Source: Rhodoferax sp. UBA5149 (lineage in GTDB: Bacteria > Pseudomonadota > Gammaproteobacteria > Burkholderiales > Burkholderiaceae_C). From it: a DNA stretch of 10,712 nt. The stretch is taken from assembly GCF_002413825.1 (NCBI RefSeq), contig NZ_DHXT01000093.1, forward strand, positions 1 to 10,712, in the 5' to 3' direction. The stretch's first letter is position 1. Each line of letters starts with the position of its first letter. Of the stretch, positions 1-6,917 are shown in pieces. The notes beneath the pieces are model-generated. The model worked only from the letters and a program-made list of their open reading frames with translations, was not told where the DNA came from and ran no database searches. A program made the position numbers and the translations under genes.

Positions 1-1089
1 GGGCAGATTCTGGACCTGCTGGCCAGTTTCCAGAAAAAAAATGGCATGGCCGTGCTCATGATCACCCATGACCTCAATCTGGTGCGCCGCTTTGCCGACC
101 GCGTCATCGTCATGGAAAACGGCCATATCGTGGAGCAGGGCGCGGTGGCCGACGTCTTTGCCCATCCGCAACACAGCTATACCCGCCGCTTGATTGACAG
201 CAAACCGGTGCGCGATGTGGCGGAACGGGCGCCGCTCGCAGGCGAACAGGCCGTGATGCAGGCCCGGGCGCCGCTCGCAGGCGAACAGGCCGTGATGCAG
301 GCCCGGGCGCTGCGGGTGGGCTATGCCATACCGCTGCCGGGATTCAAGGGCTGGTTCAGGCATGGTGAGTTCGTCGCCGTGCAAGGCGCCGACTTCGACC
401 TGCAGCCCGGACAGACCCTGGGCGTCATGGGCGAATCCGGCTCGGGTAAATCCACGCTGGCACTGGCCGCGCTGGGTTTGCTGCCTTTCAGCGGCGAATT
501 GCAGGTGACGGGACAAGCCTGGGGCATCAGTGCGCTCAGCAACAAATCCTTGCGCCGCGTGGTGCAAGTGGTGTTTCAGGATCCTTTTTCTTCCCTGTCG
601 CCGCGCCTGACGGTGGAGGAAATTGTGGGCGAAGGGCTGTTGGTGCACGAGCCCGGTCTACTGCCAGCCCAAGCGCGCCTGCGTGTGCTGCAGGCACTGC
701 TGGATGTTGGCATGGGGCTCGGCATGGATGAATCCCAGCTTGCGGGGTTGCTGCAGCGTTATCCACATGAATTTTCGGGCGGGCAACGGCAACGCTTGGC
801 GATCGCCCGGGCACTTATCGTGAACCCCTTGATCCTGGTGCTGGATGAACCCACCAGTGCACTGGATGTCACGATCCAGAAGCAGGTTTTGCAACTCTTG
901 CAGCGCCTGCAACGGGAGCACGGTTTGAGCTACCTGCTCATCACCCACGATGTGGATGTCATCCGGGCCATGGCCCATGACGTGGTGATCATGAAAGATG
1001 GGAAAATCGTGGAGTCCGGGTCAGCGGTGCAGGTGTTGACGGCTCCGATGCACGACTACACCAAAACCCTGCTCGCCGCAGGTGGATAA
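1..1089 (+). CDS. ABC transporter, fused double ATP-binding protein (YejF-like), 5'-truncated
   Basis: This is the energising subunit of a peptide-type ABC importer, with two ATPase domains in one chain. The reading frame is open from base 1, so the gene starts upstream; the ATG at 46 lies inside the first ATPase domain. The 362 visible residues begin with the end of domain 1, including its H-loop (ITHDL, His codon at 67). A linker of about 40 residues follows, then a complete domain 2: Walker A GESGSGKST from residue 144, Q-loop VVFQDP, signature FSGGQRQR near residue 258, Walker B with D282 and E283, and H-loop His316. The ending YTKTLLAAGG is typical of oligopeptide/dipeptide ATPases. The fused layout and domain 2 resemble E. 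coli YejF (microcin C/oligopeptide uptake), but GsiA-like or other dipeptide fused ATPases are possible, so no symbol is given. The linker has a duplication. Permease genes would be expected upstream. Confidence 0.9.
   Translation, partial: GQILDLLASFQKKNGMAVLMITHDLNLVRRFADRVIVMENGHIVEQGAVADVFAHPQHSYTRRLIDSKPVRDVAERAPLAGEQAVMQARAPLAGEQAVMQARALRVGYAIPLPGFKGWFRHGEFVAVQGADFDLQPGQTLGVMGESGSGKSTLALAALGLLPFSGELQVTGQAWGISALSNKSLRRVVQVVFQDPFSSLSPRLTVEEIVGEGLLVHEPGLLPAQARLRVLQALLDVGMGLGMDESQLAGLLQRYPHEFSGGQRQRLAIARALIVNPLILVLDEPTSALDVTIQKQVLQLLQRLQREHGLSYLLITHDVDVIRAMAHDVVIMKDGKIVESGSAVQVLTAPMHDYTKTLLAAGG
226..310 (+). repeat. 39-bp in-frame tandem duplication in the ABC ATPase linker
   Basis: Bases 226-310 repeat with a period of exactly 39 bp, giving about 2.2 copies with no mismatch between copies. 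Because 39 is a multiple of three, the frame is kept and 13 residues (RAPLAGEQAVMQA) appear twice in a row. The repeat falls in the linker between the two ATPase domains, where length changes are tolerated. Perfect identity suggests a recent slippage or unequal recombination event, or a local assembly artefact. Confidence 0.95.
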
Positions 1090-1102
1090 ATCCTTAGAAA
1101 TC

Positions 1103-1132
1103 AAGGCACTTAAGCGGTTTTTAGGATACAAT
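1103..1132 (+). promoter_or_regulatory. Candidate sigma-70 promoter for the rimP-nusA-infB cluster
   Basis: TACAAT at 1127-1132 is a good -10 hexamer (one mismatch to TATAAT) in the non-coding gap before rimP. The best -35 at acceptable spacing is weak: AAGGCA at 1103-1108, 18 bp upstream, matching TTGACA at three positions. Initiation would be near 1139, upstream of the terminator at 1151-1179. The call rests mainly on the -10 and on location. Confidence 0.35.
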
Positions 1133-1143
1133 CCAAAGCTCAC

Positions 1144-1183
1144 GACCAAACGGGCGGGTATCTACCGCCCGTTTTTTTTGGTC
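1144..1183 (+). terminator. Intrinsic terminator between the ABC gene and rimP, possible rimP leader attenuator
   Basis: CGGGCGG (1151-1157) and CCGCCCG (1165-1171) form a perfect 7-bp GC stem with a 7-base loop, followed by eight T residues (1172-1179). The flanking GACCAAA (1144-1150) and TTTGGTC (1177-1183) are also complementary, so the stem can extend at the cost of the U-run, and a terminator in both directions is possible. It lies 61 bases after the ABC gene stop and 33 bases before the rimP GTG. It may simply end the upstream operon. If the candidate promoter at 1103-1132 is real, it would instead act as a premature terminator in the rimP leader. Confidence 0.85.
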
Positions 1184-1212
1184 GATTGTTTTTGCATTGC
1201 ATCTGAACACAC

Positions 1213-1842
1213 GTGGCACTGAAAGAAATTGTTGAACAAACCGTAGCCGGTCTGGGCTACGACCTGGTCGAAACCGAGCGTTCCGCGGCGGGATTGCTGC
1301 GCATCACGATTGACCTGCCGTGGTCGGCGCCAGCGGATGGCGCGGTGCCGGGTGTAGCGCAGTTTGTGACGGTGGAAGATTGCGAGAAAGTCACTCGCCA
1401 GTTGCTGTTTGCGCTGGAAGTGGATGGGATTGAGTACAAGCGGCTTGAAGTGTCCTCGCCGGGCATTGACCGTCCCTTGCGACATGAAAAAGATTTTGAG
1501 CGGTTTGTCGGTCAGGAGATTGACGTCACGCTGAAGGCGCCCATCGGGGTTGCGGCAGGGGCCTTGGTCAATGCCACCCGCAAGAAGTTTCGGGGCACCC
1601 TGGAGCGCGCCACGGGTGAGGACGGGGGCGCTGTTGCGGGCGGTTGGCAAATCGTTTGGAGCGATGCGCCGGTGGTCAAGCCCGGTCAAAAAGTCAGCAA
1701 GAAGAGATTGCCGGCGCCGTTGCAGGCCTTGGGCTTTACGCTGGATGAGTTGAAGGAGGCGCGACTGGCGCCTATTGTCAGCTTCAAGGGGCGCGGCGAG
1801 GGCCGTGATTCCAAGGGCGACACAGAATCGAATTTGAATTGA
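1213..1842 (+). CDS. rimP: Ribosome maturation factor RimP
   Basis: RimP is a cytoplasmic factor that binds the 30S precursor and helps assembly of its head region. The 209-residue product shows the family's N-terminal domain ([19 protein letters not shown]), the conserved [13 protein letters not shown] at residues 77-89, and an Sm-like C-terminal domain. It is longer than the roughly 150 residues of the E. coli protein because of loops rich in Gly, Ala and Lys (about residues 115-175) and a charged tail. The start is GTG at 1213: a TGA in the same frame at 1204-1206 rules out any earlier start, and the next residues match the family N-terminus. No Shine-Dalgarno sequence is visible before it. 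nusA follows after 17 bases, as in most proteobacteria, so the two are very probably co-transcribed. Confidence 0.95.
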   Translation: MALKEIVEQTVAGLGYDLVETERSAAGLLRITIDLPWSAPADGAVPGVAQFVTVEDCEKVTRQLLFALEVDGIEYKRLEVSSPGIDRPLRHEKDFERFVGQEIDVTLKAPIGVAAGALVNATRKKFRGTLERATGEDGGAVAGGWQIVWSDAPVVKPGQKVSKKRLPAPLQALGFTLDELKEARLAPIVSFKGRGEGRDSKGDTESNLN

Positions 1843-1846
1843 AACA

Positions 1847-1863
1847 GGAGAGTCATGGCATGA
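1847..1863 (+). promoter_or_regulatory. nusA ribosome binding site with two-codon ORF overlapping the start
   Basis: GGAG at 1847-1850 lies 9 bases before the nusA ATG at 1860 and sets that start in preference to the in-frame TTG at 1839. A second ATG at 1855, only 4 bases after GGAG, opens a two-codon frame (ATG GCA TGA, 1855-1863) whose TGA overlaps the nusA ATG as ATGA. Whether ribosomes use it is unknown. Confidence 0.6.
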
Positions 1864-3368
1864 ATCGCGAAATGTTAATGCTGGTGGAAGCCATCTCACG
1901 CGAAAAGAACGTGGAGCGTGATGTGGTGTTTGGCGCTGTCGAGGCAGCGCTGGCCCAAGCGACCAAGAAGCTGTTCCAGGGCGAGGTGGATATCCGCGTC
2001 GCGGTGGACCGCGACAGCGGCAGCTACGAGACGTTTCGTCGCTGGCATGTGGTGCCCGATGAGGCGGGCCTGCAGTTGCCTGACCAGGAAATCCTGTTGT
2101 TCGAAGCCAAGGAACAGATTCCCGACATCGAGGTGGACGAGTACATCGAAGAAACGGTGGAATCGGTTCCGATTGGCCGCATCGGTGCCATGGCGGCCAA
2201 GCAGGTCATTCTGCAAAAAATTCGCGATGCCGAGCGTGAGATGTTGCTCAACGACTTCATGTCGCGCGGCGACAAGATTTTCGTCGGTACCGTCAAACGC
2301 ATGGACAAGGGCGACATCATTGTCGAAAGCGGTCGTGTCGAAGGCCGCTTGCGACGTAGCGAGATGATCCCGAAGGAAAACCTGCGCATGGGCGACCGCG
2401 TTCGCGCCATGATCATGGAGGTTGACCTCACCCTGCGCGGCGCACCGATCATTCTGTCGCGCTCCGCGCCTGAATTCATGATTGAGCTGTTCCGCCAGGA
2501 AGTGCCCGAAATTGAGCAAGGTCTGCTGGAGATCAAATCCTGCGCCCGTGACGTCGGTTCGCGCGCCAAGATCGCGGTGCTGTCGCATGACAAACGGGTG
2601 GACCCGATCGGCACCTGTGTCGGTGTGCGCGGCACGCGCGTCAATGGCGTCACCAACGAGTTGGCCGGTGAGCGCGTGGACATTGTGCTGTGGAGCGAAG
2701 ACCCGGCCCAGTTTGTGATTGGTGCCCTGGCCCCGGCCAATGTGTCCTCCATCGTGGTGGACGAAGAGCGCCATGCCATGGACGTGGTGGTGGACGAAGA
2801 AAACCTGGCAATCGCGATTGGCCGTGGCGGTCAGAACGTGCGCCTGGCGTCCGATCTGACCGGCTGGAAGATCAATATTCTGGATGCTGCCGAGTCGGCC
2901 CAGAAGCAAGCCACCGAGACCGATTCGGGCCGCAAGCTGTTCATGGAAAAGCTCGATGTCGACGAGGAAATTGCCGATCTGCTGATTGCGGAAGGCTTTA
3001 CCAGTCTGGAGCAGGTGGCCTATGTGCCGCTGGAAGAAATGCTCGAGATCGAGAGCTTCGACGAGGACACGGTCAACGAATTGCGCACGCGCGCCAAAGA
3101 CGCGCTGCTGACCATGGAAATTGCGCATGAAGAGAGTGTTGAAGAGGTTTCGCTGGACTTGCATGACCTTGAAGGCCTCACCCCCGAACTGATCGGCAAG
3201 TTGGCAGAGAGCGGCGTTCACACCCGTGACGACCTGGCCGATCTGGCCGTTGACGAGCTCACGGAAATCACCGGCCAGTCTGCGGACGAAGCCAAGACCT
3301 TGATCATGAAGGCGCGCGCACATTGGTTTACCAATGACGCCGCTTCTCAAACACCGTCAATGTCATGA
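1860..3368 (+). CDS. nusA: Transcription termination/antitermination factor NusA
   Basis: NusA binds RNA polymerase and nascent RNA, promotes pausing and intrinsic termination, and takes part in antitermination complexes. The 502-residue product is full length compared with E. coli NusA (495). In order: N-terminal polymerase-binding domain ([17 protein letters not shown] onward, to about 130), S1 domain (about 136-200), two KH domains (about 230-355, with GRGG at 321-324 in [11 protein letters not shown]), then two acidic repeats (about 364-415 and 429-492) of the kind that contact the polymerase alpha C-terminal domain in gammaproteobacteria. The ATG at 1860 is chosen over the TTG at 1839 because MNREML matches the family N-terminus and GGAG is correctly spaced. 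It follows rimP by 17 bases. The 127-base gap to infB is unusually long for this operon and contains structured repeats. Nothing is missing or truncated. Confidence 0.98.
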   Translation: MNREMLMLVEAISREKNVERDVVFGAVEAALAQATKKLFQGEVDIRVAVDRDSGSYETFRRWHVVPDEAGLQLPDQEILLFEAKEQIPDIEVDEYIEETVESVPIGRIGAMAAKQVILQKIRDAEREMLLNDFMSRGDKIFVGTVKRMDKGDIIVESGRVEGRLRRSEMIPKENLRMGDRVRAMIMEVDLTLRGAPIILSRSAPEFMIELFRQEVPEIEQGLLEIKSCARDVGSRAKIAVLSHDKRVDPIGTCVGVRGTRVNGVTNELAGERVDIVLWSEDPAQFVIGALAPANVSSIVVDEERHAMDVVVDEENLAIAIGRGGQNVRLASDLTGWKINILDAAESAQKQATETDSGRKLFMEKLDVDEEIADLLIAEGFTSLEQVAYVPLEEMLEIESFDEDTVNELRTRAKDALLTMEIAHEESVEEVSLDLHDLEGLTPELIGKLAESGVHTRDDLADLAVDELTEITGQSADEAKTLIMKARAHWFTNDAASQTPSMS

Positions 3369-3372
3369 AATC

Positions 3373-3484
3373 GAAGATTCAGTGCAGACTAACAATTGCC
3401 CATAGGCTTGTTATGTCGTAGCTAAAACGAAGTTTCAGTGATGGCTAACAATTGCCCGCAGGGCTTGTTATGCCGAACTAAAGG
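3373..3484 (+). repeat. Two tandem 56-bp repeat units, each forming a covarying hairpin, upstream of infB
   Basis: The nusA-infB gap consists almost wholly of two direct repeats, 3373-3428 and 3429-3484 (25 of the first 29 bases identical, then one small indel each way). Each unit folds into a hairpin. Unit 1: GAC (3387-3389) with GTC (3415-3417), TAACAA (3390-3395) with TTGTTA (3408-3413), GCC (3398-3400) with GGC (3405-3407). Unit 2: GGC (3443-3445) with GCC (3472-3474), TAACAA (3446-3451) with TTGTTA (3465-3470), GCCC (3454-3457) with GGGC (3461-3464). The outer helix changes from A3388-T3416 to G3444-C3473, keeping the pair, and unit 2 gains one more G-C pair. Both keep the same two-base TT bulge and single T bulge. 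There is no U-run, so these are not terminators. The infB ribosome binding site AAAGG (3480-3484) is the last five bases of unit 2. Confidence 0.85.
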
Positions 3485-3495
3485 TTACACAACAA

Positions 3496-6441
3496 ATGTC
3501 CAGTACGACCGTCGCCGAGTTTGCAAGCGAACTCAAAAAATCAACCGATACCTTGCTTGAGCAACTGAAATCGGCGGGAGTGGCCAAATCGGCCGCTTCT
3601 GACAAGCTGACAGACGCTGATAAACAGCATCTGTTGACTTATTTGCAGGCCAGCCATGGCACTGCCAGCCCTGAGCGCAGGAAGATTACGCTCGTCAAGA
3701 AGTCCACCAGCGAAATCAAGCAGGCGGACTCCAGTGGCAAGGCGCGCACCATCCAGGTCGAAGTGCGCAAGAAGCGCACCTTTATCCGCCGCGAGGACGG
3801 GGTCGAAGTGGCTGTTGAGGTGCCCGAGCAGGAGTTGGAACACGAAATTGACACGACGCCGCTGATCGACAACGCTGAATTGGCGCGTCGTGAGGAAGAG
3901 GCTCGCCACCAGGCTGAATTCATTCGCCGACAGGAAGAGGAATTGTCGGAGCGCCGGCGTCAGCGCGAAGAGCTGGAGGCGCGGGCTCATGAAGCGGCTG
4001 AAACGGCCGCTGCAACCGCTGCTGAAAAAGCCGCTTCGCAAGCCGCCGTGGAGATAAACAAGCCTGTAGCTCCCGTCGAACAAGCGCAAGATGCTATTGA
4101 TATCGCAGCAGCCAAGGTTTTGGAAGCAGCCGAAAAAGCGGGAAACGTGGCCAAGGCGCAATTGCTGGCACGTGAAAAAGCGGTCGCCGATTCCAAGGCG
4201 CGTGCGGCTGAAGATGTCGCACGGGCGGCCGATCTGGGGGATCGCCGGCGCAAGGCAGAGGATGAAGCCGCTGCCATTCGTTTGATGATGTCATCACCGG
4301 CCAAAAAAGCGCCGGTCGCCAAGAAACCGGAAGAAGTCAAACCGGCGGTCAAGCCAGGCGCTGCCGATGCCGCCAAGGCCGGCCTCAAAGGGACGCTGCA
4401 CAAACCAGCCGCTGGCGCGGCGCCTGCCAAACCGGCCAAGCCCGGCGCCGCTGGCGCCCCAGGTGCCGGCGCCGCCGCTGGCGCTGGAAAAGAAGTCAAA
4501 TCGGCCAAGCTCTCCAGTAGTTGGGCGGGCGATCCGGCCAAGAAAAAGGCCCTGCCAACCCGTGGCGCCACCGGTGCACCCGCTGGCCGCGGCACCAACT
4601 GGCGCGCCCCGGCACGTGGCCGACGCGGCAGCAATGACCGAGACCGTGACGACCACCGCGTGCAGGCAGCGCCTGCCGAGCTGCGCGTCATCGAAGTGCA
4701 TGTGCCTGAAACCATTACCGTGGCCGAGTTGGCGCACAAAATGGCCGTCAAGGCGTCGGAGGTGATCAAACACCTGATGAAGCTGGGCCAGATGGTCACC
4801 ATCAACCAGCCCTTGGACCAGGATACCGCCATGATTTTGGTGGAAGAAATGGGCCACAAAGCCATCGTGGCGGCGCTGGATGATCCGGAAGCCTTTACCG
4901 ATGACGAAGTGTCACAGCAGCAGTCAGAATCGTTGCCGCGCGCACCGGTTGTGACGGTCATGGGCCACGTCGATCACGGCAAAACTTCCTTGCTGGATTA
5001 CATCCGTACCGCGAAAGTGGCTTCGGCCGAAGCCGGCGGTATTACCCAGCACATTGGTGCCTACCACGTGGAAACACCACGCGGCATGATTTCCTTCCTC
5101 GATACCCCCGGTCACGAGGCCTTTACGGCTATGCGTGCCCGTGGTGCCAAGGCCACCGACATCGTGATTCTGGTGGTCGCGGCGGATGACGGCGTGATGC
5201 CGCAAACCAAAGAGGCCATCAAGCACGCCAAGGCGGCCGGTGTCCCGATCGTGGTGGCGATCAACAAGATCGACAAGCCGGATGCCAACCCGGAGCGCGT
5301 CAAAAACGAGCTGGTGGTGGAAGAAGTGGTGCCTGAAGAATTCGGCGGTGATTCACCCTTCGTGACGGTATCGGCCAAGACCGGGCAGGGCATTGATGCC
5401 TTGCTGGAGCAAGTGCTGCTGCAGGCCGAAGTGCTGGAGCTGCGCGCACCGATTGATGCCATGGCCAAGGGCCTGGTGATTGAGGCGCGCCTTGACAAGG
5501 GTCGCGGCCCGGTGGCCACCATTCTGGTTCAGTCTGGCACCCTTAAAACCGGCGACATCGTGCTGGCCGGTTCTACCTACGGCCGTGTGCGCGCCATGCT
5601 GGATGAAAACGGCAAGACCATCAAAACGGCTGGCCCTTCGATTCCGGTCGAGATTCAGGGTCTGACCGAGGTCCCGCAAGCGGGTGACGAGTTCATGGTG
5701 ATGTCCGACGAACGCCGGGCCCGTGAAATTGCTACTTACCGTGCTGGCAAATTCCGCCACACCAAGCTGGCCAAGCAGCAGGCAGCCAAGCTGGAGAACA
5801 TGTTCACCGACATGGCGGCTGGTGCTGTCAAGATGGTGCCCATCATCATCAAGGCCGATGTGCAAGGTTCGCAGGAAGCGCTGGCGCAGTCGCTGCTCAA
5901 GCTCTCGACCGACGAGGTCAAGGTGCAGTTGGTCTACACGGCGGTCGGTGCGATCAGTGAATCCGACGTGAATCTGGCGATTGCCTCCAAGGCTGTCATC
6001 ATCGGCTTCAACACCCGTGCCGACGCCGGCGCGCGCAAGTTGGCCGAGAACAACGGCGTTGACATCCGTTACTACGACATCATCTATGACGCCGTGGATG
6101 AGCTCAAGCTCGCCATGTCGGGCATGTTGACGCCGGACAAGAAGGAAGAGGTCATTGGTACCGCCGAGATTCGTCAGGTGTTCAAGGTCAGCAAGATCGG
6201 CTCGATTGCCGGTTGTATGGTGACCGCCGGTGTGGTTCGGCGTACGGCGCGTCTTCGTCTGCTGCGCGACAACGTGGTCATCTTCACCGGTGAACTCGAA
6301 TCGCTCAAGCGTTTCAAGGACGATGCCAAGGAAGTCAAGGAAAGCTTCGAGTGCGGCTTGAACATCAAGAACTACAACGACATCCAAGAGGGTGACGTGC
6401 TGGAATTCTTTGAAATTCGCGAAATCGCCCGTACCCTTTGA
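3496..6441 (+). CDS. infB: Translation initiation factor IF-2
   Basis: IF2 is the GTPase that brings formylmethionyl-tRNA to the 30S subunit and promotes 50S joining. The 981-residue product begins with an IF2-N domain ([20 protein letters not shown], residues 1-55). A long charged coiled-coil-like stretch follows (about 130-260), then an Ala/Lys/Pro/Gly-rich linker (about 265-390) and a second IF2-N region from residue 395. The G domain has GHVDHGKT (490-497), DTPGH (536-540), NKID (590-593) and SAK (626-628). The C-terminal half carries the domain II, III and initiator-tRNA-binding domains, ending [12 protein letters not shown]. It is about 90 residues longer than E. coli IF2 (890), all in the variable N-terminal part. 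The start is ATG at 3496, 11 bases after AAAGG. A short AT-rich element appears to be embedded at residues 191-201. rbfA follows after 17 bases. Confidence 0.98.
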   Translation: MSSTTVAEFASELKKSTDTLLEQLKSAGVAKSAASDKLTDADKQHLLTYLQASHGTASPERRKITLVKKSTSEIKQADSSGKARTIQVEVRKKRTFIRREDGVEVAVEVPEQELEHEIDTTPLIDNAELARREEEARHQAEFIRRQEEELSERRRQREELEARAHEAAETAAATAAEKAASQAAVEINKPVAPVEQAQDAIDIAAAKVLEAAEKAGNVAKAQLLAREKAVADSKARAAEDVARAADLGDRRRKAEDEAAAIRLMMSSPAKKAPVAKKPEEVKPAVKPGAADAAKAGLKGTLHKPAAGAAPAKPAKPGAAGAPGAGAAAGAGKEVKSAKLSSSWAGDPAKKKALPTRGATGAPAGRGTNWRAPARGRRGSNDRDRDDHRVQAAPAELRVIEVHVPETITVAELAHKMAVKASEVIKHLMKLGQMVTINQPLDQDTAMILVEEMGHKAIVAALDDPEAFTDDEVSQQQSESLPRAPVVTVMGHVDHGKTSLLDYIRTAKVASAEAGGITQHIGAYHVETPRGMISFLDTPGHEAFTAMRARGAKATDIVILVVAADDGVMPQTKEAIKHAKAAGVPIVVAINKIDKPDANPERVKNELVVEEVVPEEFGGDSPFVTVSAKTGQGIDALLEQVLLQAEVLELRAPIDAMAKGLVIEARLDKGRGPVATILVQSGTLKTGDIVLAGSTYGRVRAMLDENGKTIKTAGPSIPVEIQGLTEVPQAGDEFMVMSDERRAREIATYRAGKFRHTKLAKQQAAKLENMFTDMAAGAVKMVPIIIKADVQGSQEALAQSLLKLSTDEVKVQLVYTAVGAISESDVNLAIASKAVIIGFNTRADAGARKLAENNGVDIRYYDIIYDAVDELKLAMSGMLTPDKKEEVIGTAEIRQVFKVSKIGSIAGCMVTAGVVRRTARLRLLRDNVVIFTGELESLKRFKDDAKEVKESFECGLNIKNYNDIQEGDVLEFFEIREIARTL
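4066..4103 (+). repeat. Probable copy of a dispersed AT-rich element read in frame within infB
   Basis: Bases 4067-4097 align without gaps to 7408-7438 in truB with 22 of 31 matches. These include TAGC, CCCGT, GCGCAA and GCTAT at identical spacing, and the reading frame is the same: [11 protein letters not shown] here, LAPVDIAQPAI in TruB. The segment lies in the non-conserved N-terminal linker of IF2. By itself 22/31 is not significant in a window this size. The call also depends on resemblance to a repeat I recall from Comamonadaceae genomes. Confidence 0.4.
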
Positions 6442-6458
6442 TAGGCGGAGCATAAACC

Positions 6459-6827
6459 GTGCGAATCAAGTCAAAAACCCCCAACCGCGCCTTCAAGGTA
6501 GCCGATCAGATCCAGCGCGATCTGACCGAGCTGATCGCGCGCGAGCTGAAAGATCCGCGGGTGGGCATGGTGACGATTCAGGCGGTGGAAGTCACGCCGG
6601 ATTACGCACACGCCAAGGTGTTCTTCAGCTTGCTGACGGGAGACCCGAAAGAATGCACGGAAGGTTTGAATCAGGCGGCCGGGTTTTTGCGGGCCGGCCT
6701 GTTCAAGCGCCTGCACATTCACACCGTGCCCACACTGCATTTCCTGTTTGACCAGACGACCGAACGAGCCGCCGACATGAATGCCTTGATTGCGCGGGCC
6801 GTGGCCTCTCGGGCCAAAGAGGACTGA
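6459..6827 (+). CDS. rbfA: 30S ribosome-binding factor RbfA
   Basis: RbfA is a small cold-shock-associated protein that binds the 16S rRNA 5' region and is needed for late 30S maturation. The 122-residue product is a single type II KH domain of usual length (E. coli 133). It has the typical N-terminus ([20 protein letters not shown]), [22 protein letters not shown], the AAGFLR segment with the family's interrupted Ala-Gly kink, and the end VPTLHFLFD. The start is GTG at 6459, with GGCGGAG (6444-6450) 8 bases upstream. The gene starts 17 bases after infB, so translation is probably coupled within one transcript. The gap to truB is 90 bases and holds a GC-rich repeat. Confidence 0.96.
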   Translation: MRIKSKTPNRAFKVADQIQRDLTELIARELKDPRVGMVTIQAVEVTPDYAHAKVFFSLLTGDPKECTEGLNQAAGFLRAGLFKRLHIHTVPTLHFLFDQTTERAADMNALIARAVASRAKED

Positions 6828-6832
6828 AATGT

Positions 6833-6912
6833 GGCCCCCACGCTTGCCATTTCATGTGCTTCGCTTCCCCCCAAGGGGGCGTTACCCGTCTTGGGGCGGC
6901 CCGGCGCCGGCT
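6833..6912 (+). repeat. GC-rich dispersed intergenic repeat with alternative hairpins between rbfA and truB
   Basis: The gap contains a C-run/G-run stretch (6867-6879), CCCCAAG (6869-6875) complementary to CTTGGGG (6890-6896), and the palindrome CCGGCGCCGG (6901-6910). The two C/G arrangements exclude each other: a tight hairpin using the G-run at 6876-6879, or a 7-bp stem with a 14-base loop. The arrangement (CCCCCACGC..., then a run of C and G, then TTGGGGCGGCCCGGCG) resembles an intergenic repeat I recall as abundant in Comamonadaceae genomes. That identity comes from memory and was not searched. Confidence 0.55.
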
Positions 6913-6917
6913 AGACG

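Noticed and set aside
226..310. Short CRISPR-like direct repeat.
   Set aside because: The copies are directly adjacent with no spacers and are in frame in a coding linker, so it is a simple tandem duplication.
46..1089. ATG at 46 as the start of the ABC ATPase gene.
   Set aside because: The frame is open to base 1 and the residues before and after belong to the middle of an ATPase domain, so the gene is truncated by the window.
1896..3350. Long open frames on the minus strand opposite nusA, infB and typA.
   Set aside because: They are opposite-strand shadows of conserved genes in GC-rich DNA. Their translations are rich in His, Arg and Gln, have no domain pattern and lack ribosome binding sites.
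1839..3368. nusA starting at TTG 1839.
   Set aside because: It would overlap the rimP stop and add seven residues not seen in the family; ATG 1860 with GGAG fits better.
3387..3474. Integron attC sites: the TAACAA...TTGTTA arms with bulged bases recall attC recombination sites.
   Set aside because: The hairpins are only about 31 bases, the outer 7-mers do not fit RYYYAAC/GTTRRRY, the expected second pair of boxes is missing, and the site lies inside a housekeeping operon without an integrase or cassettes.
4048..4290. Internal starts in infB giving shorter IF2 forms, as in E. coli (GTG 4048, GTG 4144, ATG 4285/4288).
   Set aside because: None has a convincing Shine-Dalgarno at proper spacing. 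Shorter forms cannot be excluded but the sequence does not support one.
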